A DNA stretch of 64,000 nt from Polaribacter vadi (GTDB lineage Bacteria > Bacteroidota > Bacteroidia > Flavobacteriales > Flavobacteriaceae), in contig NZ_CP017477.1 of assembly GCF_001761365.1 (NCBI RefSeq), forward strand, positions 1,920,501-1,984,500, read 5' to 3'. The notes below the pieces were generated by a model. That model was not told the DNA's origin. It ran no database searches and saw only the letters and a list, made by a program, of their open reading frames with translations. Numbering within the stretch: the first letter of the stretch is position 1; each line of letters opens with the position of its first letter. This document shows positions 1-10,100 of the stretch, piece by piece. Both the position numbers and the translations under genes were made by a program.

Positions 1-263
1 TTAGAATGATTTTAGCAGACCCATCTGAATGCATAGATTCTGAAAGTATAATGCCTACTATACATAAACATTACAAAACTATTATTGAAAAACCTTATGG
101 AGGTAATTTATTAATGAGTGTTTTAAGAGATATTTCTCATCATTTTTATACTTTAGATGATGAAAAGGAAGCAATTTTAGAAAAGCTTTTTTTGCTAGAA
201 GATACGTATATGAAAAATAATCCTTCAGATTTAGTGTTCGGTATTTATGAAAACAAAAAATAA
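1..263 (+). CDS. C-terminal fragment of a probable class I SAM methyltransferase (partial)
   Basis: The reading frame is already open at base 1 and ends with a stop at 261-263, so the ATG at base 6 is probably internal and the gene begins outside the window. The last 85 residues are visible: a segment ILADPSECI, a GGN turn near residue 33, a predicted helix, and an ending LVFGIYENKK. This resembles the tail of small flavobacterial methyltransferases, where the last strand often reads (V)FGIYxxK. No SAM-binding motif lies in the visible part, so the family is a guess from the tail alone. It sits 14 bases upstream of the CYTH gene and may share its transcript. Confidence 0.45.
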   Translation, partial: RMILADPSECIDSESIMPTIHKHYKTIIEKPYGGNLLMSVLRDISHHFYTLDDEKEAILEKLFLLEDTYMKNNPSDLVFGIYENKK

Positions 264-277
264 TTTATAGAACCTTT

Positions 278-748
278 ATGAGCTTAGAAATTGAAAGAAA
301 GTTTTTAGTGAAAAATAATGATTTTAAGAAAGCATCTTATCAACAAAAAACAATAAAACAAGGCTATTTAAGTACTGCAAAAAATAGTACTGTAAGAGTT
401 CGTGTTTCAGATGAAACTGCATTTTTAACAATTAAAGGGCCATCTAACGAATCTGGCACAACTCGTTTTGAATGGGAAAAAGAAATTGACATAAATGAAG
501 CTGAACAACTACTGCTATTATGTGAACCTTCTATTATTGACAAAACCCGATATTTGGTAAAAAATGAACATCTTGTTTTTGACGTTGATGAATTTTATGG
601 CGATAATTTAGGTTTGGTTATTGCAGAAATAGAATTAAGTTCTGAAGATGAAGTTTTCGAAAAACCAACTTGGTTAGGCAAAGAAGTTACAGGAATTGAA
701 AAATATTATAATTCTAAAATGAGTAAAAATCCTTTTAAGGATTGGTAA
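278..748 (+). CDS. CYTH domain protein (triphosphate tunnel metalloenzyme family)
   Basis: This 156-residue protein begins MSLEIERKF, which holds the ExExK signature (E4, E6, K8) of the CYTH/triphosphate tunnel family. Later alternating charged strands (TIKG, FEWEKEI, DKTRYLV, FDVDEFYG, AEIEL) supply the acidic and basic residues that line the tunnel. Family members hydrolyse inorganic triphosphate or organic triphosphates with a divalent metal, and bacterial single-domain forms are usually tripolyphosphatases. The length matches single-domain cytosolic members. The exact substrate cannot be read from sequence. Its stop lies two bases from the stop of the convergent trhA-like gene. Confidence 0.85.
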   Translation: MSLEIERKFLVKNNDFKKASYQQKTIKQGYLSTAKNSTVRVRVSDETAFLTIKGPSNESGTTRFEWEKEIDINEAEQLLLLCEPSIIDKTRYLVKNEHLVFDVDEFYGDNLGLVIAEIELSSEDEVFEKPTWLGKEVTGIEKYYNSKMSKNPFKDW

Positions 749-749
749 T

Positions 750-1388
750 TTATAAATTATATATCGCTATAAAATGGCTTAAACTACCCAACAAAACAAA
801 AATGTGAAAAATAAAATGGTTGTAAGGTATTTTTTTAATGGAGTATAAAATAGCTCCAACTGAATAAAAAATTCCTCCAGCAACAAGATAAAAAAAAGCT
901 TCTGTGGTTAAACTTTCCATTAATGGTTTTATAAAAAACATTACTTGCCAACCCATTAGTAAATACATAGCTGTTGATAATTTATCAAACCTTCCTGTAA
1001 AAAACAGTTTTAAAATGATGCCTGTAAATGCAAAAATCCACACAAATAAAAACATATACCAGCCCAAATCCGAATTTAAACCCACCAAACAAAAAGGCGA
1101 ATAACTACCAGCAATTAAAACATAAATAGCTGCGTGATCAAAAATGTTTAGCTTTCTTCTTTTCTTCGGATTTTTTGCTGCATGGTAAAATGTAGATGCT
1201 GCATACAAAACAACCATACTAAATCCGTAAATTATAAAACTTGTTGGTTTCCAAAAACCATCAAAATTAAAGGATTTAAGAATCAAAAAAGGTAGCGCTA
1301 TTACACTTAAAACGAAGCCAAGACCATGAGAAATCACATTTAATTTCTCTTCTTTTATGCTATATAGGTGATTTAAACTCTCGCTCAT
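750..1388 (-). CDS. trhA: TrhA / hemolysin III family membrane protein (PAQR superfamily)
   Basis: The 212-residue protein is almost entirely hydrophobic, with about seven membrane segments. It carries the family's conserved blocks: FYHAA near residue 67, an FDHAAIYVLIAGSYSP block near residue 83, and a C-terminal HxxxH (HFIFH) followed by SLSHF. In PAQR-type proteins these His and Asp residues bind zinc. Bacterial TrhA is linked to membrane-energy and lipid homeostasis; the historic name hemolysin III is not evidence of a toxin. The start overlaps the end of the upstream acyltransferase gene by 29 bases, so the two are probably co-transcribed and both act at the inner membrane. Confidence 0.85.
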   Translation of the reverse strand: MSESLNHLYSIKEEKLNVISHGLGFVLSVIALPFLILKSFNFDGFWKPTSFIIYGFSMVVLYAASTFYHAAKNPKKRRKLNIFDHAAIYVLIAGSYSPFCLVGLNSDLGWYMFLFVWIFAFTGIILKLFFTGRFDKLSTAMYLLMGWQVMFFIKPLMESLTTEAFFYLVAGGIFYSVGAILYSIKKIPYNHFIFHIFVLLGSLSHFIAIYNL

Positions 1389-2151
1389 TATTAGGTCTGT
1401 TTGTATCTTTCATATATTTAAAATCTGCCACTAAATCATTATAAATAATATCGAAAGTTTGTTGTTTTAAACTTTCTACATCCTCTAAAGTTAGGCCTTT
1501 TGTTTCAATAAATCTATGTTGATGAACTCTAAAAACACCAGGACTTCCTTTAAAAAAATCCCAAGAAAATAATCGCTTGCAATCGTAATAAACTTGAGGC
1601 ACAATTGGCATTTCAAATTCTATAGCTAAACTAAAAGCACCATTTTTAAAAGATGCTAAAACAATATTTTCAGTAGGTACTAATCCTTCAGGAAAAATTG
1701 CCATACTTGTTCCATTTTGTAGTTTTTCTTTGGCTAATTGGTACACTTTTTTTCTACTTTTTGGACTGCTTCTATCAACCATAATCACTACTCTTTTATA
1801 TATAAAGCCAAAAATGGGTATTTTAACAAACTCTTTTTTACCAACAAAAACAATTGGATTTTTGCTTAATACAATCAACACAAAAGCATCCATTAAAGAA
1901 GCGTGATTTGGGCAAAACATATAGCTTTTACTCCTGTCCAATTCTTGATCTTTAGTCACTTTTAAACTAAAACCCATTCCATATACCAAAATCTTAGACC
2001 AAAAACGTGCAACTCTCCAAAAAGCAGCATAATATGTTTCTTTAGCTGATAAAATAAACAAAAGTGGCAGCAATAAAATAATGGTTACAAACATTAAAAT
2101 GTAGAACCATAAACGCCAAACTAAAAGAAAAGGAATTTTTATGTACTTCAA
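1360..2151 (-). CDS. plsC: 1-acyl-sn-glycerol-3-phosphate acyltransferase (PlsC family)
   Basis: The 263-residue protein has an N-terminal membrane segment (about residues 8-34). The acyltransferase catalytic motif HxxxxD is at H83-D88 (NHASLMDAF), and an FPEG substrate-binding motif is at 153-156. Family members acylate the sn-2 position of lysophosphatidic acid at the cytoplasmic face of the inner membrane to make phosphatidic acid. A lysophospholipid or ornithine-lipid substrate cannot be excluded, because Bacteroidetes carry several paralogues. It is the first gene of a two-gene minus-strand unit with the TrhA-family gene, which it overlaps. Confidence 0.85.
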   Translation of the reverse strand: MKYIKIPFLLVWRLWFYILMFVTIILLLPLLFILSAKETYYAAFWRVARFWSKILVYGMGFSLKVTKDQELDRSKSYMFCPNHASLMDAFVLIVLSKNPIVFVGKKEFVKIPIFGFIYKRVVIMVDRSSPKSRKKVYQLAKEKLQNGTSMAIFPEGLVPTENIVLASFKNGAFSLAIEFEMPIVPQVYYDCKRLFSWDFFKGSPGVFRVHQHRFIETKGLTLEDVESLKQQTFDIIYNDLVADFKYMKDTNRPNNEREFKSPI

Positions 2152-2240
2152 GAATTTAGAACTAATTTTTAAAAATATTATTTTATTTAAAATTTATTTT
2201 TGCACACTAATTTGTAAAAGTACTAATATTCTTTTGTTTA

Positions 2241-2270
2241 TTGGTTTTCTGAATCAAAACCTTATTTTTG
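2241..2270 (+). promoter_or_regulatory. Candidate Bacteroidetes-type promoter for trpS
   Basis: TTG at 2241-2243 and TATTTTTG at 2263-2270 are separated by 19 bases. This matches the -33 TTTG / -7 TAnnTTTG pattern of the major Bacteroidetes sigma factor. Transcription would start near 2277 and give a leader of about 75 bases. A second -7-like box at 2195-2202 has no partner upstream. Confidence 0.5.
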
Positions 2271-2352
2271 TGCTCTGAAATAGTTTTAATTGCTAATTAA
2301 AATTAGATTAAAATTATTCTTTTCACTAAATTGATTTTAAACATATAATTAA

Positions 2353-3321
2353 ATGTCAAGAATTTTAACTGGCGTACAAAGTACAGGAACACCACATTTA
2401 GGTAATTTATTAGGTGCTATTTTACCTGCTATTGAAATGGCTAACAATCCAAAAAACGAAGCTTTTTTATTTATTGCAGACCTACACTCTTTAACACAAA
2501 TTAAAGACGGAAATCAATTAAGAGAAAACACTTACAGCACAGCTGCTACTTGGTTAGCTTGTGGTTTAGATATTAATAAAACTATTTTTTACAGACAAAG
2601 TGATATTCCTCAAGTAACTGAATTAGCTTGGTATTTGAGTTGTTTTTTTCCTTATCAACGTTTAACATTAGCTCATAGTTTTAAAGATAAATCTGATAAA
2701 TTAGATGATGTTAATGCTGGTTTGTTCAATTACCCAATGCTAATGGCTGCTGATATTTTATTATATGATGCAGAAATTGTACCTGTTGGAAAAGATCAAT
2801 TACAGCATTTAGAAATTACAAGAGATGTTGCCAATAAACTTAATAATACTATTGGTGACACCTTAATTATTCCTGAACCAAAAATTCAAGAACATGTAAA
2901 ACTTGTGCCTGGAACTGATGGAGGAAAAATGAGCAAATCTAGAAATAACATTATCAACATTTTCTTACCAGATAAAAAATTGAGAAAACAAATAATGAGT
3001 ATTCAAACTGATAGTACTCCTTTAGAAGAGCCTAAAAATCCTGATACAGATAACGTTTTTGCACTTTATAAATTATTAGCTTCGGAAACTGAAATAGCAA
3101 CCATGAGAGCAAATTACGAAGGTGGAAATTATGGTTATGGACATGCAAAACAGGCTTTATATGAGTTAATTTTAGAGAAGTTTGCTACCAATAGAGAACG
3201 TTACAATCATTTTATGGAAAACAAACATGAAATTGATAACGCTTTAAAAATTGGTGCAGAAAAAGCAACTTTAGTCGCTAATGAAGTTCTAAAAAGAGTT
3301 CGAGTAAAAATTGGTTATTAA
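2353..3321 (+). CDS. trpS: Tryptophan--tRNA ligase
   Basis: The 322-residue class I aminoacyl-tRNA synthetase charges tRNA-Trp in the cytosol. The HIGH-like signature is TPHLGN at residues 13-18. The KMSKS loop is intact at 192-196, within GGKMSKSRN. The Rossmann-fold blocks FIADLHSLT, YPMLMAADILLYDA and VPVGKDQLQHLE are all present, and the length is standard for bacterial TrpS. The ATG at 2353 places the first strand directly at the start, as in other TrpS proteins. The gene is monocistronic, with its own promoter and a strong terminator. Confidence 0.97.
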   Translation: MSRILTGVQSTGTPHLGNLLGAILPAIEMANNPKNEAFLFIADLHSLTQIKDGNQLRENTYSTAATWLACGLDINKTIFYRQSDIPQVTELAWYLSCFFPYQRLTLAHSFKDKSDKLDDVNAGLFNYPMLMAADILLYDAEIVPVGKDQLQHLEITRDVANKLNNTIGDTLIIPEPKIQEHVKLVPGTDGGKMSKSRNNIINIFLPDKKLRKQIMSIQTDSTPLEEPKNPDTDNVFALYKLLASETEIATMRANYEGGNYGYGHAKQALYELILEKFATNRERYNHFMENKHEIDNALKIGAEKATLVANEVLKRVRVKIGY

Positions 3322-3340
3322 AAATAATTTATCTTCATAA

Positions 3341-3367
3341 AAAATGCCGCTTTTTAGCGGCATTTTT
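3341..3367 (+). terminator. Rho-independent terminator of trpS
   Basis: An 11-bp stem AAAATGCCGCT / AGCGGCATTTT with a TTTT loop is followed by T residues. It starts 19 bases after the trpS stop. The A-run on the other side means it could also stop transcription of the convergent DUF1761 gene. Confidence 0.9.
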
Positions 3368-3388
3368 AGTTTTAATAGTTTTTTAAAA

Positions 3389-3886
3389 TTATACCCATTG
3401 GCAAATAATACCACCCATAATTGCTAAGGTTGCAATCCAATAACCAGCATTAATAGCTACATATTTAAATGATTTCTTTTCAAATACTGCTATAATTCCA
3501 ATTATAGGTAAAATTAAAAAGAACCCAAATAATACTCCATGAAAAGCACCATGTTTAAAGGTTCTAAATCGATCACTGTAGGTTGCAACAAAGTTTTCGA
3601 AATAAGAATATGCTTCTCCTGTTTGTTCGCTAAAACCTGGCTCGCCAGCTAAAGTAGAATAAACACCCATTTGATGTATTACCATTGGCATTAAAGCAAA
3701 AGCAATTAAAAAACTCAATACATAACAAATAAGTAAAGTTTTTAACATATTAGTGCCTTTTAAGGATTCTTCTGTAAAACCCATTTGGTTCATCCATGCT
3801 TTACCAAATAATGGGCCATACCACACAAAGCCAATAATCATTGGCACAAGTGCCGCTAAAAAAAAGATGTAAAAATTCATTTCCAT
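3389..3886 (-). CDS. DUF1761 family integral membrane protein
   Basis: The 165-residue protein starts MEMNFYIFFLAALVPMIIGFVWYGPLFGKAW. This is the hallmark opening of DUF1761: a first helix ending in the WYGPLFGKAWM segment. About four membrane helices follow (residues 5-25, 48-70, 112-132 and 140-160). The function of the family is unknown. The gene stands alone between two convergent or divergent units. Its upstream 230 bases hold only AT-rich sequence and the terminator of the next gene. Confidence 0.8.
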   Translation of the reverse strand: MEMNFYIFFLAALVPMIIGFVWYGPLFGKAWMNQMGFTEESLKGTNMLKTLLICYVLSFLIAFALMPMVIHQMGVYSTLAGEPGFSEQTGEAYSYFENFVATYSDRFRTFKHGAFHGVLFGFFLILPIIGIIAVFEKKSFKYVAINAGYWIATLAIMGGIICQWV

Positions 3887-4034
3887 GATAAAAAAGTTTT
3901 TGGTTGAATACCAAATATAGCAAATTTGTTTTTAATTGATTATTAAATACTTATGACAAAATATAGACTTTTAATATCAACAAATAAAAATACCCAAAAC
4001 ATTATAATTTTTGATTTCTAAAATAAAATAGCAC

Positions 4035-4066
4035 AAAAAAGAGAGCTGATTTACATCAGCTCTCTT
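4035..4066 (-). terminator. Terminator of the giant T9SS protein gene
   Basis: A perfect 12-bp inverted repeat (AAGAGAGCTGAT, loop TTAC, ATCAGCTCTCTT) spans 4039-4066. Read on the minus strand, the hairpin is followed by TTTT. It lies about 60 bases downstream of the stop at 4125. Confidence 0.88.
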
Positions 4067-4124
4067 GGGATCAATAGTTTTAATTAATACCCCTAAAAAT
4101 TATTTAAACTATTGATATACTTTA

Positions 4125-7100
4125 CTATCTAAATAGAATTTTTGTTGTTCCATAGTTAGTCTCTGGACTAGTTACGTTTAATAACATCACTCCAGTTTTT
4201 ACTTTAAAGTTAAAATCTAACTCGTTTTTACCAGCATTTAACGTAGCTTTCTGACTGTAAATAATTTTACCAGTAATATCTGATAATGTTACAGTTGCTT
4301 CTGTATCTGTTTCACTGAATAATAACAAGTTTACATTTCCTTGAGATGGGTTTGGATACGCCATAAACTCATTCTCAAACTTATCTATCTTATTTACAAT
4401 TTGTCCTTCTACTGCAGTTTTTGCAAAACGAACATCTGAGATTTTTAAATCTAACTCATTTGTTTGTGCTTCTACTGGTAAGAAAGTAAATGTTAACGTT
4501 GTTAAATCTTCTGCTGTCATTTTATTTTGACTCGCACTTGATGTAAATATTTCAAAAGGAACATAATATGTTTGCTCTTCTTCAGAGAAATCTACCATTA
4601 CTCTGTACTGTGCTTTCCAGTCTTGGATTGATGATTTAATTAAACCTAATTCCATTAAACCAGATCCTGTTGCTGTAAAAGCTACATAATTATACTCAGA
4701 GTAATCTGCTGAGATAGTTCCAGGTAATAATGATTTGTATACTGTTAAGTAATCATAATTACTAGTTGCTTTTATTTCAACATCTCTGTTGATTGCATAC
4801 TCATCATCTTTATACTCTCTGTCGAAATTATTCCATACAAAGTAGTTTTTGATTTCTGTGTAACGCTTGTCAAAGTCTAAGCCCCAGTTTCCATCTGCAT
4901 GATAAAATGCATCCTCTACTTCGTTATCTACTTTTACCAATCCATCATATTCATATCCATCTGCGATGTCTAATCGTAAACTTTGTTGAATCTCTGTGCT
5001 TAAAGAATTAGTTCTGTGCTTAATGTTATTGGCAGTCTCAGAATACAATTCTACCATAGATACTTCTGCAGTATTTCCTTCTTCTGTACTTCTTAACATC
5101 ACAACTAATTCAGCTTTATCTCTATAAATTTTAGAAGCATACGTTTCTGGAACTTTCTGAATTTCTGTTTGTTTTACAGGAATAAAAGATTGTAAGTTAT
5201 TTAAAACATCAGCAACTAACTTTTGAGTATCTGCTGGCTTTGTAGACCATACTTGAAAGTTATATACATCATTAAACTTGGTGTAATTATTTACATACCA
5301 GTTTGTTTGAATTGTATAGTTGGTATCATTATTGTTCTTAGCTGTTGCAAAAGAAATTGCATATTCAACAACACCATTTCTTTGTTTAATTCCTTGCATT
5401 AAGAAATTATACCCTTTTACTTGTACAGTCTGAATATTTAAAATTTCTGCTCCTCTTAAACGATCACAAGATGCTTTTGTATGATTGTAAACCTTATCAG
5501 TTGTTTTAATACCTAAAACAACACCTTTTGTTTCGCCATCTAAAGAGAAATCTACAGCTAACACTTCATCTGCTGTGGTGATATCTAAAATATCTGTTGG
5601 CGATGTTATATTCGCTACGTTTCCTGCTACTAATTCAGTTGGAAACATATCTAACATCGTTTGTCCTTTTCCTTGGTAAGGCTGAGCAGACTTCATTTTA
5701 GATTTATTGTACAAGTTTGCTTCCGACTTTACAAATACTGTTGGTACAGAATTTTTCTTTCTCCCTACATACAATTTAGTCAAGGCATCTCCTAAAGATT
5801 CTGATTCAATTCCTCCATCATTTCCTGTGTTAACACCTCCTGAAGAAACGCTATACCCAAAGTCTTGATCTAAATTAGTTTCTCCTAATGATAAAGAAAC
5901 AGTACTTGTATTTGCAGTTCCTACTCCATCTGCATCAAATGTTGGAATTAAATCTGCAATTGTTTTACCAGATGGAATCCCTGAAGTTACAGTACTTAAA
6001 TCTACAGTAATTGTATAAACGCCTGCTGGTAAATTATCAAATAAGTAGTTTCCATTTGCATCTGTTGTAGTTGTTGTATCATCAGCTGGATTACTTGGTG
6101 TTCCTGGGTCTAAAGTTACAGTAGCTCCTCCTAATCCGTTTTCTCCTGCATCTTTAAGTCCATCTCCATCTGTATCAAACCAAACTGTATCTCCAATAGA
6201 ACCTAATCCAGAACTAGTCACTGTAAAAGTAACATCATCAGAAGTTGCAGCACAATCTCCATCTGCAGCAATTGTATAACGAATTGTTATATCTGTATCA
6301 GTGTTGATATCTGCTGGAGTATAAGTTGTTCCATTGATAACTCCTCCTCCAGAAACGATTGACCAAGTTCCTCCAATTGGAGCACCTGTTAATGTTTTTG
6401 TCTCTCCTTCAGTGATATCTGCTGTTGATGTTGTGTTATCAGCAACTACATCACAAACTGGTGTTACTGTAAAAGTAACATCATCAGAAGTTGCAGCACA
6501 ATCTCCATCTGCAGCAATTGTATAACGAATTGTTACATCTGTATCAGTGTTGATATCTGCTGGAGTGTATGTTGTTCCTGAGATAGTTCCACCACCAGAA
6601 ACAATTGACCAAGTTCCTCCAGCTGGAGCACCTATTAATGTTTTGGTTTCTCCTTCAGTAATATCTGCTGTTGATGTTGTATTATCAGCAACTACATCAC
6701 AAACTGGGGTCACTGTAAAAGTAACATCATCAGAAGTTGCAGCACAATCTCCATCTGCAGCAATTGTATAACGAATTGTTACATCTGTATCAGTGTTGAT
6801 ATCTGCTGGAGTGTATGTTGTTCCATTGATGTTTCCTCCTCCAGAAACGATTGACCAAGTTCCTCCAGTTGGAGCACCTGTTAATGTTTTTGTGTCTCCT
6901 TCTGTAATATCAGCTGTTGATGTTGTGTTGTCAGCAACTACATTACAAACTGGTGTCACTGTAAAAGTAACATCATCAGAAGTTGCAGCACAATCTCCAT
7001 CTGCAGCAATTGTATAACGAATTGTTACATCTGTATCAGTGTTGATATCTGCTGGAGTGTATGTTGTTCCTGAAATGTTTCCACCACCAGAAACGATTGA

Positions 7101-10100
7101 CCAAGTTCCTCCAGTTGGAGCACCTGTTAATGTTTTTGTCTCTCCTTCAGTCATATCTGCTGTTGATGTTGTATTCTCAGCAACTACATCACAAACTGGG
7201 GTTACTGTAAAAGTAACATCATCAGAAGTTGCAGCACAATCTCCATCTGCAGCAATTGTATAACGAATTGTTACATCTGTATCAGTGTTGATATCAGCTG
7301 GAGTGTATGTTGTTCCTGAAATGTTTCCTCCTCCAGAAACGATTGACCAAGTTCCTCCAGTTGGAGCACCTGTTAATGTTTTTGTCTCTCCTTCTGTAAT
7401 ATCTGCTGTAGATGTTGTGTTGTCAGCAACTACATCACAAACTGGTGTTACTGTAAAAGTAACATCATCAGAAGTTGCAGCACAATCTCCATCTGCAGCA
7501 ATCGTATAACGAATTACAACAGTTGTATCTGTGTTGATATCTGCTGGAGTGTATGTTGTTCCATTGATGTTTCCTCCTCCAGAAACAATTGACCAAGTTC
7601 CTCCAGTTGGAGCACCTGTTAATGTTTTGGTTTGTCCTTCTGTTATTGAAGCTGTTGATGTTGTATTATCAGCAACTACATTACATACTGGTGTTACTGT
7701 AAAAGTTACATCATCAGAAGTTGCAGCACAATCTCCATCTGCAGCAATCGTATAACGAATTACAACAGTAGTATCAGTGTTGATATCAGCTGGTGTATAA
7801 GTTGTTCCATTGATAGCTCCACCTCCAGAAACGATTGACCAAGTTCCTCCAGTTGGAGCACCTGTTAATGTTTTTGTCTCTCCTTCAGTGATATCTGCTG
7901 TTGATGTTGTATTGTCAGCAACTACATTACATACTGGTGTTACTGTAAAAGTTACATCATCAGAAGTTGCAGCACAATCTCCATCTGCAGCAATCGTATA
8001 ACGAATTACAACAGTAGTATCAGTGTTGATATCAGCTGGTGTATAAGTTGTTCCATTGATAGCTCCACCTCCAGAAACGATTGACCAAGTTCCTCCAGTT
8101 GGAGCACCTGTTAATGTTTTTGTCTCTCCTTCAGTGATATCTGCTGTTGATGTTGTATTGTCAGCAACTACATTACATACTGGTGTTACTGTAAAAGTTA
8201 CATCATCAAAAGTTGCAGCACAATCTCCATCTGCAGCAATCGTATAACGAATTACAACAGTTGTATCAGTATTGATATCAGCTGGTGTATAAGTTGTTCC
8301 ATTGATGTTTCCACCACCAGAAACAATTGACCAAGTTCCTCCAGTTGGAGCTCCTGTTAATGTTTTTGTCTCTCCTTCTGTAATATCAGCTGTTGATGTT
8401 GTATTATCAGCAACTACATTACAAACTGGTGTTACTGTAAACGTAACATCATCAGAAGTTGCAGCACAATCTCCATCTGCAGCAATCGTGTAACGAATTA
8501 CAACAGTTGTATCTGTATTGATATTGTCTGGTGTGTACGTTGTTCCATTGATGTTTCCACCACCAGAAACGATTGACCAAGTTCCTCCAGTTGGAGCGCC
8601 TGTTAATGTTTTTGTTTCTCCTTCAGTGATATCTGCTGTTGATGTTGTATTGTCAGCAACTACATCACACACTGGTGTTACTGTAAAAGTTACATCATCT
8701 GTTGTTGCAGCACAATCTCCATCTGCAGCAATTGTATAACGAATTACAACAGTTGTATCTGTATTGATATTGTCTGGTGCGTATGTTGTTCCATTGATGT
8801 TTCCACCACCAGAAACGATTGACCAAGTTCCTCCATTTGGAGCGCCTGTTAATGTTTTTGTCTGTCCTTCTGTTATTGAAGCTGTTGATGTTGTGTTATC
8901 AGCAACAGAGCAAACAGTTAAAGTTGCCGAATTTACCTCATAAATACAGTTGTTATTATCATGTGTAATTACAGAGTAATATACGCTACCATTTAAACCT
9001 GTAACATTGCTAATATTCAAAGTTGCAGATGTCGTATTAGAATAAACCCCTCCATTATTAATAATTGTACCACCATTATTTGGATCTCCTAAATACCATT
9101 TGTAATTTATACCTGAATTTGAGTTACCAGGAGTTCCGTAAACAGGAGTTCCTGTATTATAACTTGTTGCATTATCTGCTGTTGCTGTTACGTTAAAAGT
9201 AGCTGAATCTCCTTCAGATTTAGTTTCATTAGATGGAGTTGAAGTTACATTGATTTTGGTTGCTTTAACTTCATTACCAGTTATACCATTATATCCATTG
9301 GTTCCACCTGTAACTTTACCATAAGAATCATACCCTGTACCGTCTAAAATACCATCTGCAGGATTAGCATCAACACCTCCAGATTCTATAGCATCAGGAC
9401 AGCCATCATTATCTGAGTCTAAATCTAAAGAGTTTGGGATACCATCATTATCGAAATCGCAATTACCAGATAAAATTGAAAAAGGTATTGTTGTTTTAGA
9501 AATATTTGAGCTTTTGTATGAAGCAGAAAGTACATGGTCTCCAGAATTTTCAAAAAATAAAATTGTAATTGAATGGTAACCTGCATTTAGAAAAATATCG
9601 CCCTCTTTTTCTGAATTAGAATGAAGTCCATCATTATTTACAACTTCAGTACCATTTATATATAATTTAGATCCATCATCAGAACTTGTATAAAAAGTAT
9701 AGGTATTAGTTGCTGCTATATTAATATATCCTGTATATCTAATACTATAAGTAGTAACATCATTAGGTGTTGCTATTTGTTGAAGTGCAGTTACATTAAA
9801 ATCAGAAACTGTTCCTGTTTTAATTGCTCCGCTTGTAGGTATGTTATCAGCCTTATTGTCATAAGGTAATGAATTATAAAATTCATAATTCAAAGAACCA
9901 GCACAATCAGTATTTTCATTTACATCTAATATCCCATCATTATCATCATCTAAATCACATATATTGTTAATACCATCTGCATCTGGGTCATTAGCAGTAA
10001 CTACTCCAACAGTTGCACCATCTGTACAAGGATTTGAGACTACTGGAGTTACTGTGAAAATTACATAATCATAAGTCCAAGCACAATTTCCATTAGCAGG

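Noticed and set aside
750..1388. Hemolysin III name suggesting a toxin
   Set aside because: The sequence is a PAQR-type membrane protein; toxin activity is not supported by family knowledge.
6334..8739. A ladder of plus-strand ORFs of 63-74 codons at 246-base spacing
   Set aside because: They are antisense shadows of the 82-residue repeats; the encoded peptides are low-complexity and repeat only because the real gene does.
6210..8912. Regular DNA repeats considered as a CRISPR array
   Set aside because: The repeat unit is 246 bases, coding throughout, with no short repeat/spacer pattern and no cas genes.
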